In this document: positions 52,550 to 62,184 of the stretch, piece after piece | How positions within the stretch are numbered: the first letter of the stretch is position 1 | Layout: every line of letters starts with the position of its first letter | Origin: Maricaulis sp017643475 | GTDB lineage: Bacteria; Pseudomonadota; Alphaproteobacteria; Caulobacterales; Maricaulaceae | DNA: 64,000 bases | Assembly: GCF_047123815.1 (NCBI RefSeq) | Contig: NZ_CP138920.1 | Coordinates: forward strand, 2,170,001-2,234,000 | Direction: 5' to 3' | Program-made: the position numbers and the translations under genes | The notes under the pieces: model-generated | What the model was told of the DNA's origin: nothing | What the model saw: only the letters and a program-made list of their open reading frames with translations | Database searches by the model: none

Positions 52550-52553
<4 letters not shown>
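51999..52553 (+). CDS. Two-helix membrane protein with PH-like domain in the thiC operon
   Basis: 184 residues from GTG 51999. Charged N-terminus (EGETLLREERVDRREEELRLRSQ), two membrane helices (LLTRIVAPLFGAGSLALLFLAL and VAHWVLFGVSVLYFTALCLSL), then TYLFTDQRAVALDGRGQ, matching the TDRR core of the 49013 protein, and a C-terminal helix. Its codons are much less GC-rich than those of thiC and the HEAT gene. The stop overlaps the thiC ATG. Function unknown; possible thiamine-precursor uptake or signalling partner is speculation. Confidence 0.8.
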
Positions 52554-54420
<1,867 letters not shown>

Positions 54421-54421
<1 letters not shown>

Positions 54422-54675
54422 TGGGTCAGCTCAAATCTGACCTGATCGGTTCGGGTTCCGAGCTTTTCTGGGATATCAGGTTTGATGATGGTGATTGGGA
54501 AGGGAAACAGATCGTGCTGTCTGTTACTTCTGCTGCTGCTGTCCAACTCGCGCGGCGTATGCTCGACTTGGCCGGTCGCAATGTGTCTGGCGCCCACATC
54601 CACATCGATAAAGCCGATATTGCTACCGAGACGGATCACCAGCTGGTTATTGCTCTGCATCAGCCTGCGGAATAG
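54421..54675 (+). CDS. Small acidic protein following thiC
   Basis: 84 residues from ATG 54421, which overlaps the thiC stop (TGATG). Pattern GSGSELFWDIRFDDGDWEGKQIVLSVTSAAAVQLARRMLDLAG and HIHIDKADIATETDHQLVIAL resembles Imm32-like small proteins (a strand pair, a helix with LARxLLxLA, then HxHxD). That is a weak guess. Co-translated with thiC, so it belongs to the TPP-controlled unit. Different codon use from thiC. Confidence 0.6.
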
Positions 54676-54689
54676 GTCTGTCCGTCTTG

Positions 54690-55075
54690 TATACCGTCAT
54701 CCCTGCGAAGGCAGGGACCCAGTTCATAAGGCTGGGTTCCGCTCCAGAAAGCACCTGCTCCTAAAACACCATGTCCTTCGAACTGGGCCCCGATCTTCAT
54801 CGGTGTGACGGTGTTTGGGGCGCCTTTCTCGCTGTAGTCAGAGCCCCTCCAGGCTCCTCCGCTTGCGGGGGAGCTGTCCGGGCGCTCGCAGAGTGGCCGG
54901 GCTGAGGGGGAGCGCTGTTGGTGTTTTATCCGGAACATTCTGTCCCCCTCCGTCCTTCTTCGCAAAGGCTGCGAAGGACACCTCCCCCGCAAGCGGGGAG
55001 GCCGGGAAGCGCCCCTTCGACCTCGCCTTCGCCTTTGGCTACGGCGAGCCCACTTCCCCGCGAGCGGGGAAGATA
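54690..55075. repeat. Cluster of intergenic palindromic repeats
   Basis: Non-coding block holding GTCATCCCTGCGAAGGCAGG (~54698), then CTCCTCCGC-TT-GCGGGGGAG (54854-54873), CTCCCCCGC-AA-GCGGGGAG (about 54982-55000) and CTTCCCCGC-GA-GCGGGGAAG (55053-55072). Such GC-rich palindromes are common REP-like elements between alphaproteobacterial genes. Nothing else is supported here up to the small transcript at 55385. Confidence 0.75.
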
Positions 55076-55384
55076 TCCACGCTGCTCAAATCTGCCCCAT
55101 ACTCTCCCTCGATCCATGTCGTGGGAGGCGAGAGCTCAGTCTTTTCGGGCATGGATGTACGGGACGCGTCTGCCGACCCTGCGGGGTCATTTCGGACATG
55201 ACAGACAGCACCCGTGTGCGGGAGGCCCTTAACCCCTGCTCTTGCATACATATCCGGTTTCACCGGCCTTCCGCATGCCTCTCACTCCAGCGCGAAAGCG
55301 CGTGGAGGTTTTGGTGCTTCCCACGCATCGCCCTTGCTCCCGGCCCCCGTCGTGCTAGCTTTTCTATCAACGCTAACAGACGAG

Positions 55385-55472
55385 AGGAGGTGATCCGATG
55401 ATCAGTGGTTTTAAAGGTTGCGGTCTTGGATCGAAATCAGGTGCGGCGGTAAAGGCAGCCCTTTTCCTCTGA
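55385..55472 (+). CDS. 24-residue sORF with perfect anti-16S Shine-Dalgarno
   Basis: The coding part is 55398-55472 (ATG to TGA), beginning MISGFKGCGLGSKSG and ending AVKAALFL: basic, glycine-rich N-terminal half and hydrophobic C-terminal half, one Cys. AGGAGGTGATCC (55385-55396) is complementary to the entire 16S anti-Shine-Dalgarno tail. A weak promoter candidate TTGCTC-N16-TAGCTT is at 55334-55361. The RNA continues through several short hairpins to a terminator at 55563-55595. Flanking genes are 700 bp upstream and on the opposite strand downstream, so it seems to be its own transcript. I do not recognise it. Confidence 0.6.
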
Positions 55473-55595
55473 CGTGATTTCACGGGTCCCGCGTTTCACG
55501 CGAGCGGATCGGGGTGACCTGATCCGGGCCGTTCAAGGCCGGACCGAGCAACCGCGACAAGGGACCGCCAGGCTTTCGGGTCTGGCGGTCTTTTT
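55473..55595 (+). ncRNA. Structured 3' part and terminator of the sORF transcript
   Basis: Short stems: GCG-TTTCAC-GC near 55495, GGATC/GATCC (about 55505-55525) and GGCC/GGCC (about 55528-55542). It ends with GACCGCCAG (55563-55571), a 10-base loop, CTGGCGGTC (55582-55590) and TTTTT (55591-55595), a classic Rho-independent terminator. The whole RNA would be about 230 nt. Whether the RNA or the peptide is the active product is not known. Confidence 0.65.
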
Positions 55596-55712
55596 ATGCC
55601 TGATGATCCGTGGCCCCCGGGCGAGGATTACCGGTCGAGCCTGGTCCTAGTCACTCCGCTCGGCCGCATTCGACCAGCCGCCGCAGCGGGCCTTGCCGAC
55701 AAGAGCAGGGCG

Positions 55713-56189
55713 CTAGTCCTCTTTCTTGTCGCTCTCGTCGAAGCCGCCGAGATTGGCAAAGAAATAGGTCGCCAGAAGGCCACCGCCGGTCAGCGCCACA
55801 TAGGGCAGGAGTTCCGGATCCCAGCCGGCGAACACCTGCATCAGGGCCATCCAGCTGATCACCAGCACATAGATGGCGCCGCCCAGCAGAAGGCGCTTGG
55901 CGGTTGTGGTGAGGACCGGGCTGGTCGGCTCGGCGGCCGGGGTCGCGGTCGGGGTGTTCGGGGCGAGGGTGTCATTGGCAGGCATGTCCGGGGTCTCCAT
56001 GTCGGTTTCGATGCGTTGACGCAATTCGGCATGGGAGAGTTCGAAACTGGCGGCCAGGGCGCGCAAGCTTTCCAGGCTGGGCATGTCACCGCGTTCGGCG
56101 CGCTGGATCGTGCGCTCACTCAACCCGCTGATGGTTGCGAGTTGTTCCTGCGACCAGCCTTTTTCAAGGCGCAGCGATTTCAGTCCCAT
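55713..56189 (-). CDS. Membrane-anchored XRE-type HTH protein
   Basis: 158 residues. N-terminal HTH (LRLEKGWSQEQLATISGLSERTIQRAERGDMPSLESLRALAASF), a Pro/Thr-rich linker (~65-92), then two membrane helices (LLLGGAIYVLVISWMALMQVFAG and LLPYVALTGGGLLATYFFANLG). A DNA-binding domain tethered to the membrane suggests signal transduction at the envelope. Family of HTH proteins with C-terminal 2TM. ATG 56189; own promoter, as the convergent/upstream genes are distant. Confidence 0.88.
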   Translation of the reverse strand: MGLKSLRLEKGWSQEQLATISGLSERTIQRAERGDMPSLESLRALAASFELSHAELRQRIETDMETPDMPANDTLAPNTPTATPAAEPTSPVLTTTAKRLLLGGAIYVLVISWMALMQVFAGWDPELLPYVALTGGGLLATYFFANLGGFDESDKKED

Positions 56190-56337
56190 GCGTCTGCTCT
56201 CTCATGCAATTGCCCGGCGAGAATTACGGCCAGGCCCGCCTGTCGACCACGACAGGCACCCGACAGGAAACTGACAATGACAGATCAAGAAATCAATAAT
56301 CGGAGGCTGGGCCTGGGGTTTTGGCCGGGGTTCACGC

Positions 56338-56366
56338 AAAAAGGCCTGGCGCGAACGCCAGGCCTT
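56338..56366 (-). terminator. Rho-independent terminator of the outer membrane protein gene
   Basis: AAGGCCTGGCG (56341-56351), loop CGAA, CGCCAGGCCTT (56356-56366); on the minus strand it is followed by TTTTT. It lies 35 bp beyond the stop codon at 56401. Confidence 0.92.
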
Positions 56367-56400
56367 GCGGGGAGGATCGCCGGGGCGATCGGGCAGATGT

Positions 56401-57177
56401 CTAGAAGTGGAAACGGATGCCCGCTTCCAGCACATGGGAATTGTTCTCGATGTCCAGCGAGGTCGGGAAGAGGCTGGCATTGGTGCCGACATCACCGGTC
56501 ATGCGATAGCGATAGCCACCAAAGGCTTCGGTCTTGTCAGACAGCGGGAAGCTCGCGCCGAACATCAGCTGGAACAGGGATACGGTTTCGCTGTCATCGA
56601 TGATGACGACACCGGACGGGGAGAAGTCGACGGACACGTCCGCCAGCCCGACACCGGCACCGGCATAGAAGTCCAGCGGCGCATCATCAAAATCGAAATC
56701 ATAGTACAGGTTGAGTGCATAGGCGGTCGTGGTCACGTCGCCCTGGCCGTCAGCGACGAGGTCGGCAATCGTTACGCCGAGCGGTGCAGACCCGGTAATC
56801 AGCGCGGCGGCATCCGCGCCGCCCAGCGCGCCACCACCAGCGGTCACATCGGCATGGCCGTCCACATCATTGCTGGAGTAGGAAATTTCGATCTCGCCCC
56901 GCAGCTTGTCGTTGAACCGGTAGCCGTAGGCACCTGCGAGGAAGAGGCCGTTGTCGAACTCGGTCGACCAGCCGATTTCCGTGCCACTGGCGAGCACCGT
57001 GCCGGCCGGAACGGCGACGCCGTCACCGGTCGTGAATGCACGGGTCAGGGCGCCTCTATTGTCGCTGTCCTTGAGCAGGCTGAAACCGGCAGAGCCGGAC
57101 ACGTAGGACTGGGCAGAGGCGCCGGCTGCCGTGATCAGGGCGAGCGCGGAAGCGGCGAGGAGACGATTGAATACCAT
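56401..57177 (-). CDS. Outer membrane beta-barrel protein (OmpW/Opa-like)
   Basis: 258 residues. Signal peptide ends AAGASA/QSYVSGSAGFSLL. Repeated amphipathic strands follow (FLAGAYGYRFNDKLRGEIEISY, AYALNLYYDFDFDDAPLDFYAGAGVGLADVSVDF, LFQLMFGASFPLSDKTEAFGGYRYRM) and the last residues are EAGIRFHF with a terminal Phe, as required for BAM recognition. A loop at ~105-140 is Ala/Gly/Asp-rich. It is a single-gene unit with its own terminator. Specific function unknown. Confidence 0.88.
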   Translation of the reverse strand: MVFNRLLAASALALITAAGASAQSYVSGSAGFSLLKDSDNRGALTRAFTTGDGVAVPAGTVLASGTEIGWSTEFDNGLFLAGAYGYRFNDKLRGEIEISYSSNDVDGHADVTAGGGALGGADAAALITGSAPLGVTIADLVADGQGDVTTTAYALNLYYDFDFDDAPLDFYAGAGVGLADVSVDFSPSGVVIIDDSETVSLFQLMFGASFPLSDKTEAFGGYRYRMTGDVGTNASLFPTSLDIENNSHVLEAGIRFHF

Positions 57178-57368
57178 GAAAACTACTCCGTAAGGTGAGG
57201 TTTGATGCTCTCTTTACGGGCGGGGCAGTCGATTGGATTTGCACCGTTATTACTTTTTATTTTTGCTTGAATCGTAGCTCTTACGCGCTACTTGGACCCG
57301 GTCGAGCAGCAGTTTGTTGAAGCGTTTCACGCGAGAAAGCCATTCGAGCTCTGTTGCGGCATCGGGTC

Positions 57369-58178
57369 CTACTGCGCGCGGTCGAAATGCTCCACGACCA
57401 GCGGGGTGATCGAGATGGCGCCCTGGGCGATCGCGGCCATGTCGGTGCCGTCGCCGGGATCGCCTTCAAACCGGTAACCCCAACGTGCCGTGCCTGAACG
57501 CAGGCCGGTTTCCACCGTCAGTGGCTGGGCGTTGCGGTCAAAGATTTCCAGCCGCACATCAGCCGGGCGGGTGATGAGAGCCGGGCTGTCCGCATCAAGG
57601 TCGGTCGCGGGCATGTTGATGTTGTAATAGACCGGGTTCGCATCGCCGGGCATTTGCGCCACAAAGGCAGCCACCCATTCCGCAGCCCCGTCCAGGTCGC
57701 GACCGTCAGCACGATCAAGCGAAACTGCCAGCGCAGAAATGCCGTACAGGCTGGCGGTGCGCGCGGCGCCGACCGTGCCGGAATAATGGTGCGACTGTCC
57801 GTCATTCATCCCCGCATTGATGCCGGAGATGACGAGGTCGGGCTGACGGCCATAATGACGTTCGGCCAGGTCGATTCCGAAATGCGTGGACACGGAGGGC
57901 GTGGCGTTGATCCAGTAGGAAATGTCGGCGCCGTCAAATTCGAACTCCGACCATTCCGCCTCGGCGCGCAGATTGCCCAGCGAGGTTGATGTCCCGCTCT
58001 GATTGCTCTGGGGTGCGACGATGATGACATCAGCCTGGGCATTGAGGGCCGAGGCGAGGGCGCGCAGATCGGGGCTTTGATAGCCATCATCATTGGTGAT
58101 CAGGATGAGCGGTTGGGCGGCGATGCTGGTCGTGCCGGCGAGCAGTGTGAGTGTAGCGAATGCAAGGGTCCGGATCAT
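57369..58178 (-). CDS. Exported SurE-type 5'/3'-nucleotidase
   Basis: 269 residues. SurE motifs: LILITNDDGYQSPDL (metal site NDDG), VAPQSNQSGTSTSLG, DLVISGINAGMNDG and YSGTVGAARTASLYGISALAVSLD. Normal SurE is cytoplasmic; here residues 1-21 are a signal peptide (LAFATLTLLAGTTSIAAQ) placed directly before the first strand, so this form should act in the periplasm on nucleotides or polyphosphate. Distinct from the housekeeping surE usually next to pcm, which is not in this window. Confidence 0.93.
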   Translation of the reverse strand: MIRTLAFATLTLLAGTTSIAAQPLILITNDDGYQSPDLRALASALNAQADVIIVAPQSNQSGTSTSLGNLRAEAEWSEFEFDGADISYWINATPSVSTHFGIDLAERHYGRQPDLVISGINAGMNDGQSHHYSGTVGAARTASLYGISALAVSLDRADGRDLDGAAEWVAAFVAQMPGDANPVYYNINMPATDLDADSPALITRPADVRLEIFDRNAQPLTVETGLRSGTARWGYRFEGDPGDGTDMAAIAQGAISITPLVVEHFDRAQ

Positions 58179-58280
58179 GTCGGGCTCCGTTTCGGATTTG
58201 GCGTGATGCTAGTCTGCTTGTCCGCTCCGGCTCAATATGTGGCTGATTTAACCTTCCGCGATATGAAAGGGGCGCCAATG

Positions 58281-58308
58281 AAAAGGGCGACGGTCAATAC
58301 CGTCGCCC
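58281..58308 (-). terminator. Rho-independent terminator of the acidic membrane protein gene
   Basis: GGGCGACGGT (58285-58294), loop CAAT, ACCGTCGCCC (58299-58308); TTTT follows on the minus strand. It is 35 bp past the stop codon at 58343. Confidence 0.9.
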
Positions 58309-58342
58309 CATAAGGATTAAGACAGACGAGAATGTCCGGACC

Positions 58343-58663
58343 CTATTCTTCTGCGCCTTCGTCTTCTTCAGCTTCGCCTTCGTCTTCTTCAGCGACGCTC
58401 TCTTCCTGCATGGCGTCGTCAGCCATGTCTTCCCCGGGCATGTCTTCCCCGGGCATGTCTTCCCCGGGCATATCTTCTTCAGGAATGTCCTCCGCGGCGG
58501 TGTCTTCGGCCACGGCGTCTGCGCTCGCGGCTTGCTCCGAAGCCATTTCCTCGGTGACTGCCTCCTCACTCGGCCCGGCGGCCGGTTCTTCGACGGCGAA
58601 TTGAGTTTTGTAGGCGATGGCACCCGCCAGCGCGGCGAGCATTATAAAAGCGATTACACGCAT
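58343..58663 (-). CDS. Acidic repeat protein with N-terminal membrane anchor
   Basis: 106 residues from ATG 58663. Residues 1-20 form a membrane/signal segment (MRVIAFIMLAALAGAIAYKT); the rest is almost only Glu, Ala, Asp and Met. It contains three tandem MPGED units encoded by a 15-bp direct repeat (about 58430-58475) and ends EEDEGAEE. Such a strongly acidic tail could bind cations or basic proteins in the periplasm. Repeat number may vary between strains. No family recognised. Confidence 0.7.
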   Translation of the reverse strand: MRVIAFIMLAALAGAIAYKTQFAVEEPAAGPSEEAVTEEMASEQAASADAVAEDTAAEDIPEEDMPGEDMPGEDMPGEDMADDAMQEESVAEEDEGEAEEDEGAEE

Positions 58664-58832
58664 GGCAGTAAGTCCCCCCAGACGAAGCCAATATGAACAC
58701 GTTGTAATGTTAGCGATGCCCGCGACCAATTGCACACGACTACGCCTGAGAGGGGATTGTCGGGCAGTCCTTACAGGCTTAGGTCATCGGCCTTTGAGGC
58801 CGGGACCAGGTCGAAAGGTTGGCCGGAACGCC

Positions 58833-59225
58833 TTAGCAATGGCTGCTGTCATTGACCGCGGCGGGCATGTCGGTGATCGGGTCGCGCCAGCCCAGGGCCT
58901 GGCGGATGAAATCGAGCAGGAGATCGACCCCGCGACGTAAATCCTGCTCCCACAGGTGTAGGACCAGATACCCCGCCTCCTCAAGCTCGGCGATGCGTCG
59001 TTCGTCCAGCAGGGCCGGGTCTGCGCCGTTTGTGGGATGGATGTCGATGAGGAGCTTGGCGCTCTCGCAGCAAAAATCGACGTCGTGTCCGACAATGCTG
59101 GCGCCCCTGACGAAGCGGTGACCATCCAGCTGGCCGGATTTCAGGCGCGACCAGAGTTCGTCGCGCATTTGTTCGAATTCAGCTTGGGCCACCGAAACCA
59201 GCGGACCGGAAATAGTCTGACCCAT
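58833..59225 (-). CDS. DUF559 family protein (Vsr-like endonuclease fold)
   Basis: 130 residues. DUF559 pattern: FEQMRDELWSRLKSGQLDGHRFVRGASIVGHDVDFCCESAKLLIDI, then ELEEAGYLVLHLWEQDLRRGVDLLLDFIRQAL. VDF...LLIDI and HLWEQDL match the VDFxC...LxIExDG and RFWxNE positions of the family, though the usual acidic D/E-x-K active residues are partly changed (LIDIHP). May be a non-catalytic or altered nuclease. ATG 59225. Confidence 0.82.
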   Translation of the reverse strand: MGQTISGPLVSVAQAEFEQMRDELWSRLKSGQLDGHRFVRGASIVGHDVDFCCESAKLLIDIHPTNGADPALLDERRIAELEEAGYLVLHLWEQDLRRGVDLLLDFIRQALGWRDPITDMPAAVNDSSHC

Positions 59226-59314
59226 GACATGCTCCTGCGTCTGGGAGGGGAAGGCAGGAATATTCTTGTCGGGTCAGTCTACTCCGAAGTGGACAGGGTT
59301 TACCGTGACCGGCG

Positions 59315-59884
59315 TCACGCCCCGCCCAGGAATTTCGTGAGATTGTCCACCAGGCTCTCGATCTGACCCCGCGACCGGTCATTGGTCAGGCGTCCATCCT
59401 CGTCGAAAGCCTGGAAGGCACCCGGTACCGAGGCATGTCCTGGCAGGGGCATCATGCCAAGATCGGTGAGGAAGGCGCGCAGGCGGGGGATCACCCGCAC
59501 GCCACCCAGACCGCCGGGGGAAGCGGCCATCAGGATGGCCAGCTTGCCGGCAAAGGGGTTGGACCTGTCTTCGCCATCGGGCCTGGACATCCAGTCGAAA
59601 GTATTGACGAGCAGTGGTGGAATATTGCCGTTGTATTCCGGCGTGGCGACGATCATCGCGTCATGTTCGGCGAGCAGTTTGCGCATCGCTTTCATGCTGT
59701 CGGGCAGCCCGTTCTCGGCCTCATCATCCCCGTGATAGAGCGGGGCTTCATAATCAGCCAGGTCGATATGGGTGACCTTGGCGCCCCTGTCGCGCGCGAT
59801 GTCAGCGGCATTGGTGGCGAGTTTCTTGTTGACGCTGTCCTTGCGGGCAGAACCGGCAAGAACGAGAATTTTTGGTGCAGACAT
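59315..59884 (-). CDS. NADPH-dependent FMN reductase family protein
   Basis: 189 residues from ATG 59884 (GGGAGGACGTT upstream; longer starts possible but unlikely). Flavodoxin-like fold: ILVLAGSARKDSVNKKLA as the FMN phosphate loop, HDAMIVATPEYNGNIPPLLVNTFDWMSR (PEYN motif) and AASPGGLGGVRVIPRLRAFL. Typical of NADPH:quinone/azoreductase ArsH-like enzymes that reduce FMN or quinones. Cytoplasmic. Confidence 0.93.
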   Translation of the reverse strand: MSAPKILVLAGSARKDSVNKKLATNAADIARDRGAKVTHIDLADYEAPLYHGDDEAENGLPDSMKAMRKLLAEHDAMIVATPEYNGNIPPLLVNTFDWMSRPDGEDRSNPFAGKLAILMAASPGGLGGVRVIPRLRAFLTDLGMMPLPGHASVPGAFQAFDEDGRLTNDRSRGQIESLVDNLTKFLGGA

Positions 59885-60070
59885 AACGTCCTCCCTGAAC
59901 CTGTTGAGCAAGGAGATAGGGCTGATTTCGCGTGGGATCGACCGGGTTTGTGGAAGAGCATTCTTTCCAAACGGAGGGTAATGCCGCTCCTGCCGTGAAA
60001 CCCCTGTTCAATATTGCTTAAACCCTTAGTGGCAGAGTGAAATTCTACTATCCCGGAAGGAGAGTTGGTA

Positions 60071-60472
60071 ATGTCCAAGACCGTGACGTCGAGCTATCGC
60101 AAGGTATCGGACCGGTTCGAGCCGGATCTCGTGCAGGACCCCGCTGAACAGCGCAAACTGCGCGGTCAGCTGGAGCAGATTGATTATACCGTGTTCGCCG
60201 CCAATCAGGCGGTGATTAAGAAGACGATCCATTCTGTCACGCTTGAGGATTTCCAGAACCTCGCTCTGTCCGCTTCCAAGGCCCGCAGTGCATGGGTCGA
60301 TGCGGCGATGTCCGCTGCGCGGAGCCGCGCGCCCCTGGAAAAAACCGAGGTTGAGCGCCTGGGCCTGCTACGGACGGCCTATGAGGAGTTGTCCGAAGCC
60401 TATGATGCCATGCGCCGCATGGTTGAACGCGGTTATCTGCAATTCCATCAGAGCGTTTCCAAGGCCAGCTAG
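60071..60472 (+). CDS. Small helical protein of unknown function
   Basis: 133 residues from ATG 60071, GGAAGGAGA upstream. Wholly helical, no membrane segment: LRGQLEQIDYTVFAANQAVIKKTIHSVTLEDF, SASKARSAWVDAAMSAARS and EVERLGLLRTAYEELSEAYDAMRRMVERGYLQF. It is likely an alphaproteobacterial conserved hypothetical. No motif recognised. Confidence 0.7.
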   Translation: MSKTVTSSYRKVSDRFEPDLVQDPAEQRKLRGQLEQIDYTVFAANQAVIKKTIHSVTLEDFQNLALSASKARSAWVDAAMSAARSRAPLEKTEVERLGLLRTAYEELSEAYDAMRRMVERGYLQFHQSVSKAS

Positions 60473-60567
60473 GCGCCGTATCTGAAGAAAAAACCGGGTC
60501 CGATTGAACCGGTTGCCGACCGGGGCGCACCTTTATTCCGAACACATGTTTTGGAATGAGGGATGAC

Positions 60568-60981
60568 ATGATCTCGCAAATCGCCATTCACGGAGTGCTC
60601 CTCTTCGCCGCCTGGATGGGGCTGGTGGGGAGTCTCATGCTGCTCGCTCCGGATGGGGCCTTGTCCATTCTGCGCATGGCCGGCAGCACCGCCTTGATCA
60701 ATGTGGCGGAACAGGCGCTGCGGTTCAGCTTCGGGCTGGCCATGATCGGGGCCGCGCCGCTGTCACGCTTCCCGGACGCCTTCCAGTGGATCGGCCTTTT
60801 CATAGCCGCGACATCGGTACTCATCCTCCTGGTGCCGCGCCGATGGCATCATGGTTATGCCGTCTGGTGGGCTGACAAGCTGCACCCGGTGGTCGTGCGC
60901 CTGCTGGCGCCGATCGCCTTCGCTGCCGCGCTCGTCCTCGTCTATGCGGTGATGATCGACCTGCCGGTTGTGACCAGCTGA
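60568..60981 (+). CDS. Small membrane protein of unknown function
   Basis: 137 residues from ATG 60568 (GAGGGA upstream; ATG 60556 is an alternative). Four membrane helices: LLFAAWMGLVGSLMLLAP, FGLAMIGAAPLSRF, FQWIGLFIAATSVLILLV and LLAPIAFAAALVLVYAVMI, with a WHHGYAVWWADKLHPVV loop. Followed 23 bp later by the sigma factor gene on the same strand. Function unknown. Confidence 0.75.
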   Translation: MISQIAIHGVLLFAAWMGLVGSLMLLAPDGALSILRMAGSTALINVAEQALRFSFGLAMIGAAPLSRFPDAFQWIGLFIAATSVLILLVPRRWHHGYAVWWADKLHPVVVRLLAPIAFAAALVLVYAVMIDLPVVTS

Positions 60982-61004
60982 GAAGGGTCAGGGAAGGCAA
61001 GGCC

Positions 61005-61568
61005 ATGCGACGCGACAAGAAACGCGTGCTCGGGGAATACCTGGTCAGTGCGGCCAGGACCGGAGATCGCGCGGCTTTCGACCAGCTGGCGCGCCTCTAC
61101 CAGCCCGAACTCGCCCGCCATGCCTGGCGCCTCTCCGGGGATGCCGACATGGCGCAGGATGTCCTCCAGGACGCCTGGCTGGACATAGTCCGCGGCCTGG
61201 GGCGCCTCAATGACCCGGCGGCTTTTCCCGCCTGGGCCTATCGGATCGTCACGCGCAAATGTGCAGGAATGATCCGCAAGCGACAGCGCATCCGCGACAC
61301 ACAGGCCGCGATTGCGGCCGAACCCCCGGACGTCATGGATGACGAGATCCTCGCGGAAAACCAGGCCGATGTCGGCGTGGTCGCGAGGGCGATGGCGGAC
61401 CTGCCGCCTGACCAGCGCTCTGCGCTGGCGCTGTTTCACCGCCAGGAGATGAGCGTGACCGAGATCGCCTTCGCCCTGGATGTTCCGGTGGGGACCGTGA
61501 AAACCCGTTTGATGCACGCGCGCCGGAAACTCCGGGACGCGTTGGAGATTACCAGTGATGGAGCCTGA
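61005..61568 (+). CDS. ECF-type RNA polymerase sigma factor
   Basis: 187 residues: sigma region 2 (RAAFDQLARLYQPELARHAWRLSGDADMAQDVLQDAWLDIVRGLGRL, AFPAWAYRIVTRKCAGMIRKRQRI) and region 4 (MADLPPDQRSALALFHRQEMSVTEIAFALDVPVGTVKTRLMHARRKLRDAL). No regions 1.1 or 3 are present. It directs RNA polymerase to a stress regulon that cannot be named here. Its stop is 1 bp before the downstream ATG (61570), so it is tied to the DUF6768 gene. Confidence 0.92.
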   Translation: MRRDKKRVLGEYLVSAARTGDRAAFDQLARLYQPELARHAWRLSGDADMAQDVLQDAWLDIVRGLGRLNDPAAFPAWAYRIVTRKCAGMIRKRQRIRDTQAAIAAEPPDVMDDEILAENQADVGVVARAMADLPPDQRSALALFHRQEMSVTEIAFALDVPVGTVKTRLMHARRKLRDALEITSDGA

Positions 61569-61569
61569 T

Positions 61570-61959
61570 ATGAGCAATACTGACAAGGATATCGATGATC
61601 TGATCACCGAAGCGCTGGACGCCGAGGATCGCGAGCTTCTGGGGCGCCACGCCCCGCAGCCCGGCTTTTTCCGTCAGGCGCTGGGCATTTTCTCCGGCTC
61701 GATGGGCTGGGTCATGGCTGTTGTCATGTTCATGGTGCTGGTCTTTGTCGTCCTGGCGGTATGGATCACGCTGCAGCTGATCGCCACGGATGACGTGCTG
61801 ATGACCCTGCGCTGGGGTCTGGGCCTTGTTGTGGTCACCCAGATCGTTCTGTTCCTGCGCGGCGCGCTGTTCCAGCAGATCCTGACCAATCAGGTCCTGC
61901 GAGAGGTCAAGCGGCTGGAATTGCAGGTCGTCCGGGCGCAGCACCGCCACGACGCATAG
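61570..61959 (+). CDS. DUF6768 family membrane protein, sigma factor partner
   Basis: 129 residues from ATG 61570 (GGAG at 61560; ATG 61558 is possible). N-terminus SNTDKDIDDLITEALDAEDRELLG is the family hallmark, then two membrane helices (GSMGWVMAVVMFMVLVFVVLAVWI and LRWGLGLVVVTQIVLFLRGAL) and a basic C-terminus. In the sigma-coupled position that anti-sigma factors usually occupy, a membrane-linked regulator of the sigma factor is the natural hypothesis, but no zinc anti-sigma motif exists. Confidence 0.8.
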   Translation: MSNTDKDIDDLITEALDAEDRELLGRHAPQPGFFRQALGIFSGSMGWVMAVVMFMVLVFVVLAVWITLQLIATDDVLMTLRWGLGLVVVTQIVLFLRGALFQQILTNQVLREVKRLELQVVRAQHRHDA

Positions 61960-61984
61960 CCGTCAACTCCACATCGGGCTTGCC

Positions 61985-62012
61985 CTTGCACGCGGAATTT
62001 GAATTCCCATAT
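61985..62012 (+). promoter_or_regulatory. Sigma-32-type promoter upstream of rpoH
   Basis: CTTGCAC (61985-61991), 14 bases, CCCATAT (62006-62012): close to the heat-shock sigma consensus CTTGAAA-N13-15-CCCCATnT. It would give a roughly 160-nt leader before the rpoH start. Autoregulation of rpoH by its own sigma factor is known from Caulobacter. TGCATAGG occurs three times in this leader region (about 62012, 62040, 62162). Confidence 0.6.
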
Positions 62013-62184
62013 GCATAGGGCAGGCGGGGGCGTGCATGGATGCATAGGCATTATGTACGCTCAAATGGCGGTAACGTCGGCGTGAGGCCCTAGCATTCGC
62101 GCTTTCGCTTCCCCAAATACGTCTGCGAGCAGGCATGGTGAGGCCTCTGGCCAGCCTCGTCTGCATAGGGATAGGATGTAGATT

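Noticed and set aside
54690..55360. Protein-coding gene between thiC and the small transcript
   Set aside because: Frames are interrupted by perfect palindromes typical of intergenic repeats and lack ribosome sites.
58425..58480. CRISPR-like short repeats
   Set aside because: The 15-bp units are adjacent without spacers and encode an in-frame MPGED tandem.
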